From Batkoa obscura (lineage: Eukaryota; Entomophthoromycota; Entomophthoromycetes; Entomophthorales; Batkoaceae), in the NCBI GenBank assembly GCA_030770535.1, contig JASVEC010000028.1, forward strand, positions 372,001 through 436,000: a stretch of 64,000 nucleotides of DNA, in the 5' to 3' direction. The position numbers were made by a program, and so were the translations under genes. This document shows positions 48,392 to 59,463 of this stretch, one piece after another. The notes beneath the pieces are model-generated. The model was not told the DNA's origin and ran no database searches. It saw only the letters and a list, made by a program, of their open reading frames with translations. The stretch's first letter is position 1. Every line of letters begins with the position of its first letter.

Positions 48392-51348
48392 ATGTTTTGG
48401 AGATTTGCATTTCAAGCCAACGCTGTTAGTTTCGAAACACTTTTAGATAAATTAGATCAAGCTGAGGAAGACACAAGGGTTTCGTCTGATGACCAATCTA
48501 GTGACTCTGAGTCTATATCTCATGCTTGGGATAATGAGTTGGAAGCCGTACTTAAAGACGCTGAGCTTTTACAGGAACTAAAAAAAGGGAATGACCGATT
48601 GCTTCACTGGTAAATATTATATATATATAACCTTATTTTATTTCTCTAATTTTTATGATTAACTAATATATTCTAGGCTAAGTAAGCCCGAAGTAATTGC
48701 TAAACTTTTTAATTGGGTTTTTGAAAATGGGATTGCTCCAGGGAATAAACAAGCTCAAAAGCAAGGAAGCTCAACTGAGGAAGAAATTAATAAGAAAGAA
48801 GAAACAAATGATTCTAATGAAGATGACTCAAAAAAAGAAGCAAGTAGCTCATCTAATATCTTAGATGACGAAATCATATCAACTGGTGTAGGGGCATTTG
48901 TGGAAAACTCTTCTAAAGCTGAAGAAGAACTAGCAGCTGGAAAAAGGAAACTTGCGTTAATCAGTTTAGAAATTCTAGCCTTTGAGAACCTTATTATACA
49001 AGATACCATTTTAAGGTACCCTGACAGTGCACTTCAAAAGCTCTGGGATATCATTTATTTGCCTCCAAACACTCAAATACCACCTCACCTATCTCTTGCT
49101 TTTGGGCGTGTTTTCACTTCGTTAATTGCGCGCCGGACGCGTCAAGCTTTAGCTTTTTTATATGAACAAAAGGATACTGTAAAATCCATTTTAGATCATT
49201 TAGATGATACTATGGTTTTAGATATATTATTGAAGCTTTTATGCTTGGAGGAGATGTCCGATGGACAAGGAGTTGCAGAATGGCTTCATGCTCAAGGTCT
49301 TATCCAGATGTTAGTTGATCGTATGGATCCTAAATATGGATATGATATCCATTCTAATGTATCACAGGTCCTTTTACATATTTTAGCTATTTCTCAAGCA
49401 CCTCCTACAGCTACAGGACAAAGTGGGAATCTACAAACTAATTTTGGATTTGATCCAGTAACAGGTCAGCCTTATGCTTCACGCTGCTACTCATTAGTTA
49501 AAGATCTTACGAGGTAAACTTATTTGATACAATTTTTAGTATAAACTACTTGGATTTCAGTCTTTTTTATAAATGATCTTGTATTTTAATCAATCAAATT
49601 AGTGAAGCCACGTTGAACCGCATTGTATATTATATGTTAGATGTTCCATTACCAGTCGAATTATTGGAGAAAGATCCTTTCTTGCCTTCATCCCAATTAA
49701 TATCTTCATTAACATTCGGTGTAACAATTTTTATTGAAATCATTCGTAGACATTTCTTGTAAGTTTTTATCACTTTTAATTCATTAATATTTTTATAATA
49801 TATAATGATTTTTTATACCTTTTAATTTATTAGAGATAGTGATACTGACCACCATGGACAGAACTCCGCAAAAAATTCCCGCTCACCTTCTCCAAGTCCA
49901 CCACTTTCAGCAAGTCAAATATCTACCCCACCTTTAGTTGATTTGGGTATTTTGATTAGTATTCTTACCCGAAGGCTCCCTGATTTCGTTAAACTTTTAA
50001 GAGAACCACGTTCAATTGTATACTTTTAATTTACGTTTAATTATTTTACTAACTATTTTATTAGAATCAGCCTATATCGAATACTTCTGGTACTTTTATT
50101 CCGCTTGGGTTTGAGAGATTAAAAGTTTGTGAATTAATTGCTGAACTTTTACATGGATCAAATATGAAGAGTCTTAACATTACACCCGCACCTTTGGATG
50201 CAGATGAAATTAATAGACTTATTGAAAAACGTGATAGTTTCTTAGATAAGCCAGGGTTAGAAAGTTTCATTGATCCTGTTCCACTTATAGCAACTAAAAA
50301 AATCAAACCTTCTGTAAGCGATAAACCATCATTAGGCAAATTTGATCAATTTGGTGTATCTGAAGAAACTGCTCAAACTCCAGAGGAACCTGCATCAGAA
50401 AGTGTGGATTCACTTACCGAAGATAAAAAGGTAGAAGAGCCAGAAGAGTCAGAAGAAATTAATGATGAGAATCCTATTCCAGAAATGGAATCTTTAAGTA
50501 TTAGCAAGGCTACAGAAAAAAAGATTTCAATAGGAGAATGGGCCAAGCTAAGTATATTAGATAATGATGTACTTATCGTGTTCTTAGATTTATTCCAAAG
50601 TTATCCATGGAATAATTTTGTTCATGTAGTAGTATTTGATATCATCCATCAAGTTTTAAATTTACCTACGGATCACATTACTAATCTATCACTAATATCT
50701 TCTCTCTTTATTAATGCTAAAATTACAGAACGTATCCTAAATATTCAGAACAGTAATGATAGTACAACTTCAAACTCAAGTGGAATTCGATTAGGTTATA
50801 TGGGGTATCTCACATTTATTGCTGAAGAAACAGTAAAGCTTATAGATCGTGCTGGTTTTGAGCTAGGTGAAAGGGTTCAAAAGTTTGCTCACTCACCCAG
50901 TTGGCAAGAATATGTTTATCAAGCATTAAGTGAAACTAAAAAAAGAGATATGGAACCTTTAGATGGCAATATGACGAATTATTCCCCAGGACCTTCTACA
51001 TTGACCACCCCTTCTGCTAATTTACAATATAACGACTCAAAAACTGCTTCAAATTTAGACCATATAACTGATAGTATTACTAATACTGAAGGAGAAATTA
51101 ATATTCAAACAGGGAGCCTTAATGAACAGGTATTATTTAATGTGTGTATATGTATAATATATACTAATTTTATCTAGCTTAATAGTTCAACTTCAGATCA
51201 TTTTAATAACCTTGAGCCAAATAGTTTTAGTAATTCGAGATGGGGCGTTGAGGATGATGAAGACGATGATGAAGATGAAGAGGATGATGACGAGCTTGGT
51301 TTACATAGACCTATACCAACTCATTTCTCTTCACCACCTTCTATGTAG
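48392..51348 (+). CDS. SAPS-family Sit4/PP6 phosphatase-associated protein
   Basis: Six exons (48392-48609, 48677-49513, 49603-49758, 49834-50017, 50065-51129, 51178-51348) give 876 residues. The opening MFWRFAFQANAVSFETLLDK and the segment ELLQELKKGNDRLLHWLSKP are hallmarks of SAPS proteins (yeast Sap155/185/190/Sap4, animal PP6R1-3). HEAT-like helices follow, including FENLIIQDTILRYPDSALQK, RQALAFLYEQKD and VAEWLHAQGLIQMLVDRM, and later NNFVHVVVFDIIHQVLNL and GYMGYLTFIAEETVKLIDRA. The C-terminus is acidic (VEDDEDDDEDEEDDDELGLH). These proteins are regulatory subunits that direct the PP2A-like phosphatase Sit4/PP6 to cell-cycle and nutrient-signalling substrates. An acidic Lys/Glu-rich insert occurs at ~100-135. 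Confidence 0.93.
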
Positions 51349-52533
51349 AGTGCGGCGTATTTTATACTTCTAGTTAATTCTATAAAAATTTAACTACTCT
51401 AACTCAATACCCCTAATTTCCTGCGAATTTCCTAATAAGCTCGCAAGTCGCAATTTAAAATAAATCACTTTTTAATTATATTATGCTTTATTTTAACAAT
51501 ATATAAGTCGAAGGAAGATATTCATACCATCAAAATTTGATGAAAAAAGCATGTAATTAAAAAAAGGAGTAAAAATAGTAAAATGAGTTTATTTTATTTA
51601 TATATACAATACCGATTTATAGCTAAAGAATCACTTTATTAATCCATCTATTTAATAACTTACTACTTAAATAACAAATGTTAATGTACATATCAAAAGT
51701 AATAATACATAATCAATCATTTATCTATAGTTATTTTTCAATACTAACGATTGTCTAAATATGTCTTAGCTATTCCTATGCTAAGAGTAATGGTTAAAGT
51801 GTACATATTTTATAGAGCCATGAAATAATAAACTTTTGCTAAATTTCATGATTACACTACTTGAGCCCTTTTTATTTTGTACAGTAGTTGGACTTTAATT
51901 ATTTATGCTTCTGTTATATTATTACCATTAAGGCACCTTTGTTTAAACCCTGGTTATTAATAGTAATTTTAATAACTAATTATTGATATATCCACAGCCT
52001 CATATCAATATATTAAATTAATTTATCAGCTTCAAAAGCTTCTTATTCTACCATTTATACCCATTTATTATAGATAATGTAGTTAATTTAATAAAATTTA
52101 TCTTAATGCTAATGTTTTAGACCAATCAAAGCTGGCATACTATAAAGTGACTCTCCGCTTATAATTGGCCGATTATATCTAAGTCACATATCATTGGCTC
52201 TTAATGCCTCAGTTTTCTAATGCCACGTAACAAAGGGTATTAGTGTACTTGATTCTCCACTAATATATTGTTAAACAAACATAAAGGGGTAAAAAAAATG
52301 ATGAAGATGATTATCTCAAAATGATTGGCTAGTAAAGCAACTAACAATGCTTCACATCCAATCTAAGGCAGTTTAAACAATAAATAAAGATTAAAAGTTT
52401 ATTTTATAATTTGTTTTATTAAACTATTTTTAATATTCAAGTAAATAAAAGATAACATACTAGTTTTACATATTAATAAACTGTTTTTTAGGGAATTTTA
52501 TTGTAAATATAAGATAGTTTTAACAATAAAGAA
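51349..52533. other. Intergenic region before ERV29
   Basis: AT-rich with several CCAAT/ATTGG motifs (about 52123, 52168, 52192, 52323), plausible promoter elements for ERV29. No coding sequence seen. Confidence 0.5.
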
Positions 52534-53399
52534 ATGGATCAAGTAAAAGAATACTCTGCCCAGTTAGAGGATAAATTAATCCAAATTACCGCGCCAATTA
52601 AGCCTTATTTTGCAAATATTGCTCGTTTTCTTCTTGTAGTTACATTTTATGAAGACTCTTTAAGAATTATCATGCAATGGTCTGAACAAGTGTTTTTTAT
52701 GAGACATCACCGTGGGTTACCATGGATTGTCCCAGAAGTTTTCCTTGGTTTAAACGTTATTGTAAGTAACTCAAATATTTATTTATACTTTTTTAAAATT
52801 ATATAAAGTTTATGTTGATTTGTTCCACCCTTGCTGTACAACGTAAATATACTGAATATGCTGTTGCTGGCTTAGTTGCTGTTGTTATTTCTCAAGCAAT
52901 TGGTTATGGTATGGTATTTGATTTTAAATTTATCCTTTATAACTTTTCAGTTATTGGTGGACTTTTAATGCTCTTATCTGAAAATTTACTTGCTAAACGT
53001 AAACAAGTATTTGCTGGTTTACCTTCAATTACTCAAACTGAAAAATCAACTTATATTTTATTGGCCGGTCGTATCCTCCTTGTTTTCCTTTTCCTTGGCT
53101 TTGTGTTTGCTGGTGAGTTCACCCTTTTCCGTGCAGTTGTTTCAGTCATTGGTCTTGTTGCTTGTGGTATGATTGCTGTTGGATTTAAAGCCAAATGGTC
53201 AGCCCTTTTTATGGTACTTTTCTTAAGTATATTAAATATTTTTGTCAACAATTGGTGGTCCTTATCTGACCATCATTTTGAAAGAGACCATGCTAAATAT
53301 GATTTCTTCCAAACCCTTTCTACTGTTGGAGGTTTCTTACTTTTAGCTTCTGTAGGTCCAGGAGGATTTTCTATGGATGAAAAGAAAAAGAACTTTTAA
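52534..53399 (+). CDS. ERV29: ERV29/SURF4 ER cargo receptor
   Basis: Two exons (52534-52761, 52809-53399) give 272 residues, the usual SURF4/Erv29 length. It begins MDQVKEYSAQLEDKLIQITA and shows several membrane segments, the motif FYEDSLRIIMQWSEQ typical of the family, NVLAKRK-like ENLLAKRKQVFAGL, and FVNNWWSL. The C-terminus FSMDEKKKNF carries a KKxx dilysine signal for COPI retrieval to the ER. The protein packages soluble secretory cargo into COPII vesicles and cycles between ER and Golgi. Given the many secreted proteins nearby it is simply a housekeeping neighbour. Exon GC is high for the window. Confidence 0.95.
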
Positions 53400-53669
53400 T
53401 TTAGATGCCCCTAATTGTTTAGGACAAATACTTACTGTCACAAAAGCGAATTTATAGAGTTCCATTTTTATTCTTTATTAAAAAGTTTGAATGGGCTTTA
53501 TTTTTATAATAAAACTTAACATTTATCTATTTTATTATAAGCAACTTAAAGTACAGCAATCCTGTATTCTAATGTGATTAATTAGCACTAAAATGTGCAA
53601 ATAGAAATAGCTTTAATATTTATAATTTATTTTTTGATAGTAGTATGAACTATCCACCTACTCTATGAC

Positions 53670-54568
53670 TTATGAGGAAGGTTTTACAGATTTCAAGTAG
53701 GCTTCCCACCCTACTTGACGATATTTTTTAGCCATCTCAACTGGATTTCCACTGTTAATAATATTTCTACCAACAATAATAATATCCGAATGGTTTTTTG
53801 TTACAATAAATTCAGGTGTTCTATACTGTTGCCCCATACCATCGCCTGCTAGTTCAAGTCCAATGCCTGGGGTCATAACAATCATTGGGGTAGCTTCTGA
53901 CTTTAATTGACCTGCGGCAATAAACCCTGCTACAAAGTCGTTGTGCTGGTCTGCAAGCTTAACATTTTTTTCAGTATAGTCACCAGTTGCTAAAGAGCCA
54001 GCACTTGACATTTGAGCCAAAAGTAATAAAGCTCTTGGTTTTGGCACAAGGGTGGTATCCAAACCTACCGACTTTAAACCTTGAATGATACCTTCACCAG
54101 GTATAATATGGCAGTTAGTAAAGTCAGCCCATTGAGCAATTTTATATACACCTTTAAGATATTGGTTTTTCACAGTATTACCTAATAATGTAAATAAAAG
54201 AAAAATACTATTGAAAGTTTATATACCAATATCAGCAAATTTTCGATCTTCAAAAATCATAAAGTTATGTTTTTTTGCTAACGACTGTAATTCTTCGATG
54301 ATAGAATAGTCAAAATCTTCCAAGATATCAATATGTGTCTATCAAGAGTAAAATTTACATTTTTTTAATAGAAATAAATTACCTTTAATAAACAAATATA
54401 AGGTCCAAGTTGGTCAGCTAATTCAAGGAACTTCTTTTTATCGGTTACATCCAAAGAAAGACATAAATTGCTCTGCTTTTCAATAACAAGGTTCAAAAAT
54501 TCTTTAGCTGTTACGTTTTGTTGTAATTCAGCTTTTTGTTGGTAAGTATAAGAGCGATAGTTTGACAT
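53670..54568 (-). CDS. URA3: Orotidine 5'-phosphate decarboxylase
   Basis: Three exons (54383-54568, 54227-54338, 53670-54181) give 269 residues. ATG 54568 ([15 protein letters not shown]) is chosen because it matches the usual URA3 N-terminus; an in-frame ATG five codons upstream is possible. The active-site motif [13 protein letters not shown] (with the catalytic Lys and Asp residues) is split by the second intron at the Gly codon. [57 protein letters not shown] and [10 protein letters not shown] (phosphate-binding) complete the TIM barrel. Final step of UMP synthesis, cytosolic. Confidence 0.97.
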
Positions 54569-55834
54569 ATTGAAGGATAACAATTAAAAAAAACTTCAAT
54601 ATTTACTTAAGTTGCTATTTTATTCTTACTCTGCTTAAAAGTGGTCTTATTGGCTCAAAAGAAAGAATTACCATTTGCTGATTTTTAAAAATTAAAATAG
54701 TCCCTTTAAAAATGTAATTAAAAAAATAATTATTTTATAATTTTATAATTTTATAATTTTATAATTGTATATCAACAATTAATAATTTAACAAATAAATA
54801 TTATTTAAACCCTGTATCAATCACAAACTATATATTTTTGGTTCTAGAAATAAATACTACCTTGGGTTTATTTTAATATTGATTATAGATGTAAACTAAT
54901 ATTTGATTAAATTTTGGCTAAAAATAAAAACAAAACAATCCTACACTATGGATAATATAATATACTTTATATCTTTAGTGCTTTAATTATAAAATGTGTT
55001 GTGTTAAAATTTTTTTAATAATATTTGATGTCCAATTATATTTTTGTAATTCGTTAAAATTATCAAAATTAAACATTTAATCTCATATGTAATGTGTCAA
55101 ACACAGCTGCTGCAGCTCTTTCTGTGATCTAATTAATCTCCCACTTAAGAATTTTTTTTAATAAAATTCATCTAGTTATAATAATTAGGTCATGAAAAAA
55201 ATTGCTATACAAATAATTTTATTATAAAATTACCGCTAAAAAGGTCACAAAAAAGTTGTAACGCCTGTAAGTATAAATCAACATGATATCTCCTAATTTT
55301 TCGAAAATCCATAAATATAAAAAACAAGTATAATATTTATAAAATAAATCATTTGGCTATTAAAAACCATTTTGTAATTAAATGCTCACTTAAATATAAA
55401 CTTTTAAGATAATAATACTGGTGTCTCAAACCGGAGTAAACAATCACTAAACAATATGTTAATATTCACACAAAAAAATAATTTTTTATATTAGAAATAA
55501 AAGCAGACTACATCAACATTTAAATTTAGTTGGTGATAGAATATTTGAATACTAGTTTAGTAGATAAGGATAAGTTTTGAAAGAGACAAAACAAAGCTAT
55601 TATAAAAAAAGATTTTATATACGTATTCTTTTATTATGTTAGATTAATAATATTTAATTTTCAGAAGCCTAATATGCCAACAAACTTAATAAGTTCCAAA
55701 CTGGCTTGAAATCTATTTTTGGTGATTGGTTCAAAATTCATCAAATTCAACTTAGCGAATTAAATCTTCATTCACATCACACCAGAAAAATTAATTTAAA
55801 AACAGTGATTTAAATTAAAATTTTATTTATAATA
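54569..55834. other. Intergenic region with (ATAATTTT)n repeat
   Basis: AT-rich spacer between divergent URA3 and the SDR-fold gene. A short tandem repeat of ATAATTTT units lies at about 54731-54766. No coding sequence seen. Confidence 0.55.
54731..54766. repeat. Short (TATAATTT)n array
   Basis: Four to five copies of an eight-base unit upstream of URA3. Confidence 0.85.
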
Positions 55835-57581
55835 ATGTCAAGTAATACAACTAATAGCAATGAAAAAATAAAAGCTCATATCAAGTCTCAATCCTTGGTT
55901 ATTGATAAAGTACAACCAAGTTTGGCATTTTCACCTACCAATACTGTGATATTAGGATCAAGGAGACTTAGTTTGGATCATAATATGTTAGACTTGTCAA
56001 ATGAGGCGATTTCATTAAACGATTTGATTTATAATAACGACGCTTACAATAATGAGGAAGAGAACGAAAATGACCTTGAAACAGGAAATGGCCAAACAAA
56101 TTTAGAGCAAGCAGATGAATATGATTTTATGAGCTTAAAAGAGGTTGAGTTTACAGGCCCCGAAATAGAGGATAAGAAAAGTGAGATTTATTATCTATCA
56201 TGAATGTTTATATCTTATCTAATTTATATTATAGTTAAAGTGATCCTTATAACAAATTGTAGAAATGGAGAATTAGGATATCATTTAACAAAAGAGTTTT
56301 TGAGAGAAGGACATAAGGTGATTGCTTTAGCACCTAATTTATCGGAAATGTCCTTTTTGGAAGATAGTATGTATTCGGTTTTATTTTACTGTTCTTAATA
56401 TACTTAACACATATATTTAGCTCCAAATTTAGACAAAAGGATCTTGAATTTTGAAAGTGAAGTCTATATTAAATATACGCTTAAAGTAAGTTTATATCAT
56501 GTTTAATATTGTGGTTGTTTTATAGTTTTATCTAGTCAATTGCTGAGGCTTATCCTAGGATAGGTAATCATTTATCATACTATAAGATATAATAATACAA
56601 TAACATCTTTGCTATTATAGATATAATATGCGTTACACCAAGTGTAGATATTGTAGGCCCACTAAGTCGATTAGAGCCTATAAGTGATTATAAGGTTGAA
56701 GCTGTAAGAGTATTATATCAATTAAATTTACTCGGACCATTACAATTGATACAGCCAATCATAAGAAATCATTGTCGAAATCAAAAAAAACTGAGTTTAT
56801 CATTTTTCATAATGAATTTTGGCCAATTACCCACTATTTGGAACGGGCTGTTTTCTTCGTGTATGAATTCCATTTTAACTTTAGCAACTAGTTTAAGGCT
56901 GGAGTTAAAGCCCTTTGGTATGGATGTGTTGGTATTGAGAATTAAGAGTGAAAAATCATTGGTTTATTTCAATAATCTAGAATATAACCAGCTTAAGAAA
57001 GGTAATTTGCCCCGATAATAATGTCATAATATAACTTTTATAACAATATTTAAATTTATTTAATAGATCCATATTACAATAAACTATATGAATATATAAT
57101 TAACAAAGCTGTAATAAGTTACCGAGAGATAGAAATGGAATTAAAAAAATACAGTAGACATAGCAGAAGAATCATTTTAAATAGAAGCAATTCAAGTCAT
57201 AAAAATTATGAATACGTAGTAAATAGTTATAAACTACTTATTACATACTTCTTTTATTTATTAAGTTATATTCTACCAAATTATGAGTTTAATTTCAATT
57301 ACTTTTATCATCAGAATAATCCTACTTGGCCAACAGATCAATCTCTCTTCAACTTAAATTCTTATTTTATCATGGATGATTCATTTCTAACTTATTTTAT
57401 TCCTTTCTGGTTCTTAGATTGGATTGCTTGGGATCTTTCTGGTATCGGCTATCTACATAATAAGGACTTACTTACTAATCCCTCATTATCCCCTCCTAAT
57501 TATCATTTAAAATATCAAAATAGTGATTCAATTCCTAACTCTACTTATTCAACTAATTCTAATACAACTTCAACTATATAA
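55835..57581 (+). CDS. SDR-fold protein with degenerate active site and C-terminal membrane region
   Basis: Six exons (55835-56180, 56235-56366, 56421-56485, 56536-56563, 56621-57001, 57067-57581) join in phase into 488 residues. The N-terminal ~115 residues are acidic and disordered. The Rossmann start VILITNCRNGELGYHLTKEF keeps the GxxGxG-like turn in altered form; DIICVTPSVDIVGPLSRLEP and VLYQLNLLGPLQLIQPIIRN correspond to SDR strand 4 and helix 4-5; SLRLELKPFGMDVLVLRIKS to helix 6 and strand 6. At the usual YxxxK site the sequence is LFSSCM, so Tyr and Lys appear replaced by Phe and Met. The nearest overall resemblance is to Ayr1-like acyl-DHAP reductases (LEMKPF). A hydrophobic stretch (LLITYFFYLLSYILPNYEF) suggests membrane attachment. 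Confidence 0.7.
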
Positions 57582-57803
57582 TATAATATAAAAATAATAT
57601 GGTTATTTATTATTAATATTATTATCCTATTGAAATTATTTATTCTACCTTAGACTACCAAAACATCGTTACTCCCCATTATATTATTAATAAAAAATCA
57701 AACAAAACTCTCATATTTGCTTTGACGTTAAAAATTAATACTAACAATATTAAAGATACAATAAAACACTATAATAAATACATGAAAAAAAACGGATTAT
57801 AAT

Positions 57804-58322
57804 TTATTCCATCTCCATATCAAATAGTTCCCCGGAATCTCCCTGTTTCTTTTTATGACCTAAATTTAAAATAAGATTGTTTAATCAAAATTATTTTAAA
57901 TGCTATTAATCTTACCCTCTTCGTCATCTTCCTTTTCTTCTTTTTCTGGATCAAGTTCTGAAATAGCTGAAAATGAATTTTGTAAAGGAGTATGGTGGTG
58001 TACCATACTAGGGTGAAGTTGGTTTTGGGTATAAGAGCTTTTGGTTACCCCTGGTATAAACCCTAAGTTAGCTGGTGGTGTACGTGATAAAGGTGAGTTT
58101 CTCAAGTTTAATAAGGTGTGGCGATCATAAATGATTCTAGTACCTAAATAAAGTTAAGCTTTATTATTATATTTTAATTGTCCTTAAGTTACCTCCAGGT
58201 GTGGTAGAGAAAATGGTACCACGAGGGGTAGTTGAATAAGAAGAAGGTATTGGTAAACTTGGGTCCGCCTTTCTTACACGAATGGGTATGTTTTGGGCGG
58301 AAGATTCATTTGAATTGGACAT
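57804..58322 (-). CDS. eIF4E-binding protein (4E-BP)
   Basis: Three exons (58193-58322, 57916-58143, 57804-57859) give 137 residues from ATG 58322 (MSNSNESS; an in-frame ATG at 58370 would add 16 residues). Features of animal 4E-BP1-3 appear in order: [19 protein letters not shown] with both priming TP sites (T37/T46 equivalents), [17 protein letters not shown] with the eIF4E-binding motif Y-x4-L-phi (YDRHTLL), [18 protein letters not shown] with S65/T70 equivalents, an acidic segment, and a C-terminal ELFDMEME resembling the TOS motif F-x-M-D/E-x that docks the TORC1 subunit Raptor. The protein should repress cap-dependent translation by competing with eIF4G, released by TOR phosphorylation. 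The two introns split conserved Gly codons, confirming the model. Slightly longer than human 4E-BP1 (118). Confidence 0.93.
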
Positions 58323-58670
58323 TTCTAAAAGTGGTTGTTTAATCGTCTTTTTAAAAAAAAATTGCTTCAAAAAGGGCAGTTTTTATAAGTTTGCTATTTT
58401 TTACTTTTGCTCTCTTTGCTTTTCGCTTTTCAAGTGGAATCTTTTAACTGAAATTTATGCTTTATTAAGTCTATGTTATTTGTCCATTGGATTGAATAGT
58501 TTTTACTTGCAATATTACTGTGGATAAAATTAATAAAATAAGATAAACTGAGGATTTGAACTTATTTTATTGGCTATTAAAAATACTCCAAGAAAATATA
58601 ACTAATTTATAACTTGGTAAGAAATAAGCAAAACAAACATCTTTTAAATTTTAGTTATTCTTTATTCGAA
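58323..58670. promoter_or_regulatory. Divergent promoter 4E-BP / 58.7-kb gene
   Basis: 348 bases between the two start codons. TTTGCTCTCTTTGCTTTTCG-like pyrimidine tracts near 58405-58430 stand out. No coding role supported. Confidence 0.45.
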
Positions 58671-59148
58671 ATGAGATCTTATTTTAGATTATTACAAAAT
58701 ATAACAAACACTACAAAAGCAGCTCCAAACTTAAGTCAAATTAAGTTGGCTGATAAATTTCAAAGGAGAATCGATAAAGATACCACTCATATAACAAAAG
58801 CTACTTTAATCGAATATTTTTCTTATGTTCTTTGTGGAGGTAATATAATAATAATGGTATAGTAGCATAATTTCTATAGCTCAAATAAATACTATATATA
58901 ATCCTACGAGAGTATAAATAAACTAATGGGCTCATTTTAAATATAGGGATAGGAATGTACATGGTAATCTATCATGATTATGGTTATCAAGATCATTGTT
59001 TCCAACCAGTAAATAATATGAGCATTTGGTCAAAATAACGAATACTAACGATTTATTTTAGTTAAGAAGATGGTATTTTAAGAAAGTTAACCAGTTTTGG
59101 AGTTTATCAGAATCAGAAAAGTTGGAATTGGAACAGAAAAAGAATTAA
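58671..59148 (+). CDS. Small protein, possibly mitochondrial membrane
   Basis: Three exons (58671-58839, 58947-59008, 59062-59148) with matching phases give 105 residues. The second intron has a perfect ACTAAC branch site. The N-terminus MRSYFRLLQNITNTTKAAP is basic, Ser/Thr-rich and lacks acids, like a mitochondrial presequence. One hydrophobic segment (IEYFSYVLCGGIGMYMVIYH) is followed by DYGYQDHCFQPLRRWYFKKV and an acidic/basic end. It looks like a small inner-membrane subunit or assembly factor, but I cannot assign it. Splicing coherence and composition make a real gene likely. Confidence 0.6.
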
Positions 59149-59463
59149 GCTACCTCTTCAATAAAATTTATAGAAATAACCATTAGAATTATATCTTTTG
59201 TGTTTATATATTATTTTTGGTAAAAACGAAACTATACATTATGCTAATTTTGTTTTCTAATATTAATACACATTAAAATATTAGATTTTTATTAATATTA
59301 ATCATTTCTAATTGTTTCCAATTTATGCAAAAAAAATAAACGCGAATGAAATTAAACTTAAAATTAAACTTGTTAAATTAAACTAAAATATCTGACTCAT
59401 CATGTAGATAAAAAGGAATAAACCATAAAAGTGAAAATTTCGACTTTTTAATCAAATAACACG
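59149..59463. promoter_or_regulatory. SER1 upstream region
   Basis: 315 bases; the TGACTCAT-like element at 59393-59400 (CTGACTCATC) matches the Gcn4-type site known upstream of fungal amino-acid genes, 64 bases before the SER1 start codon. Confidence 0.6.
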
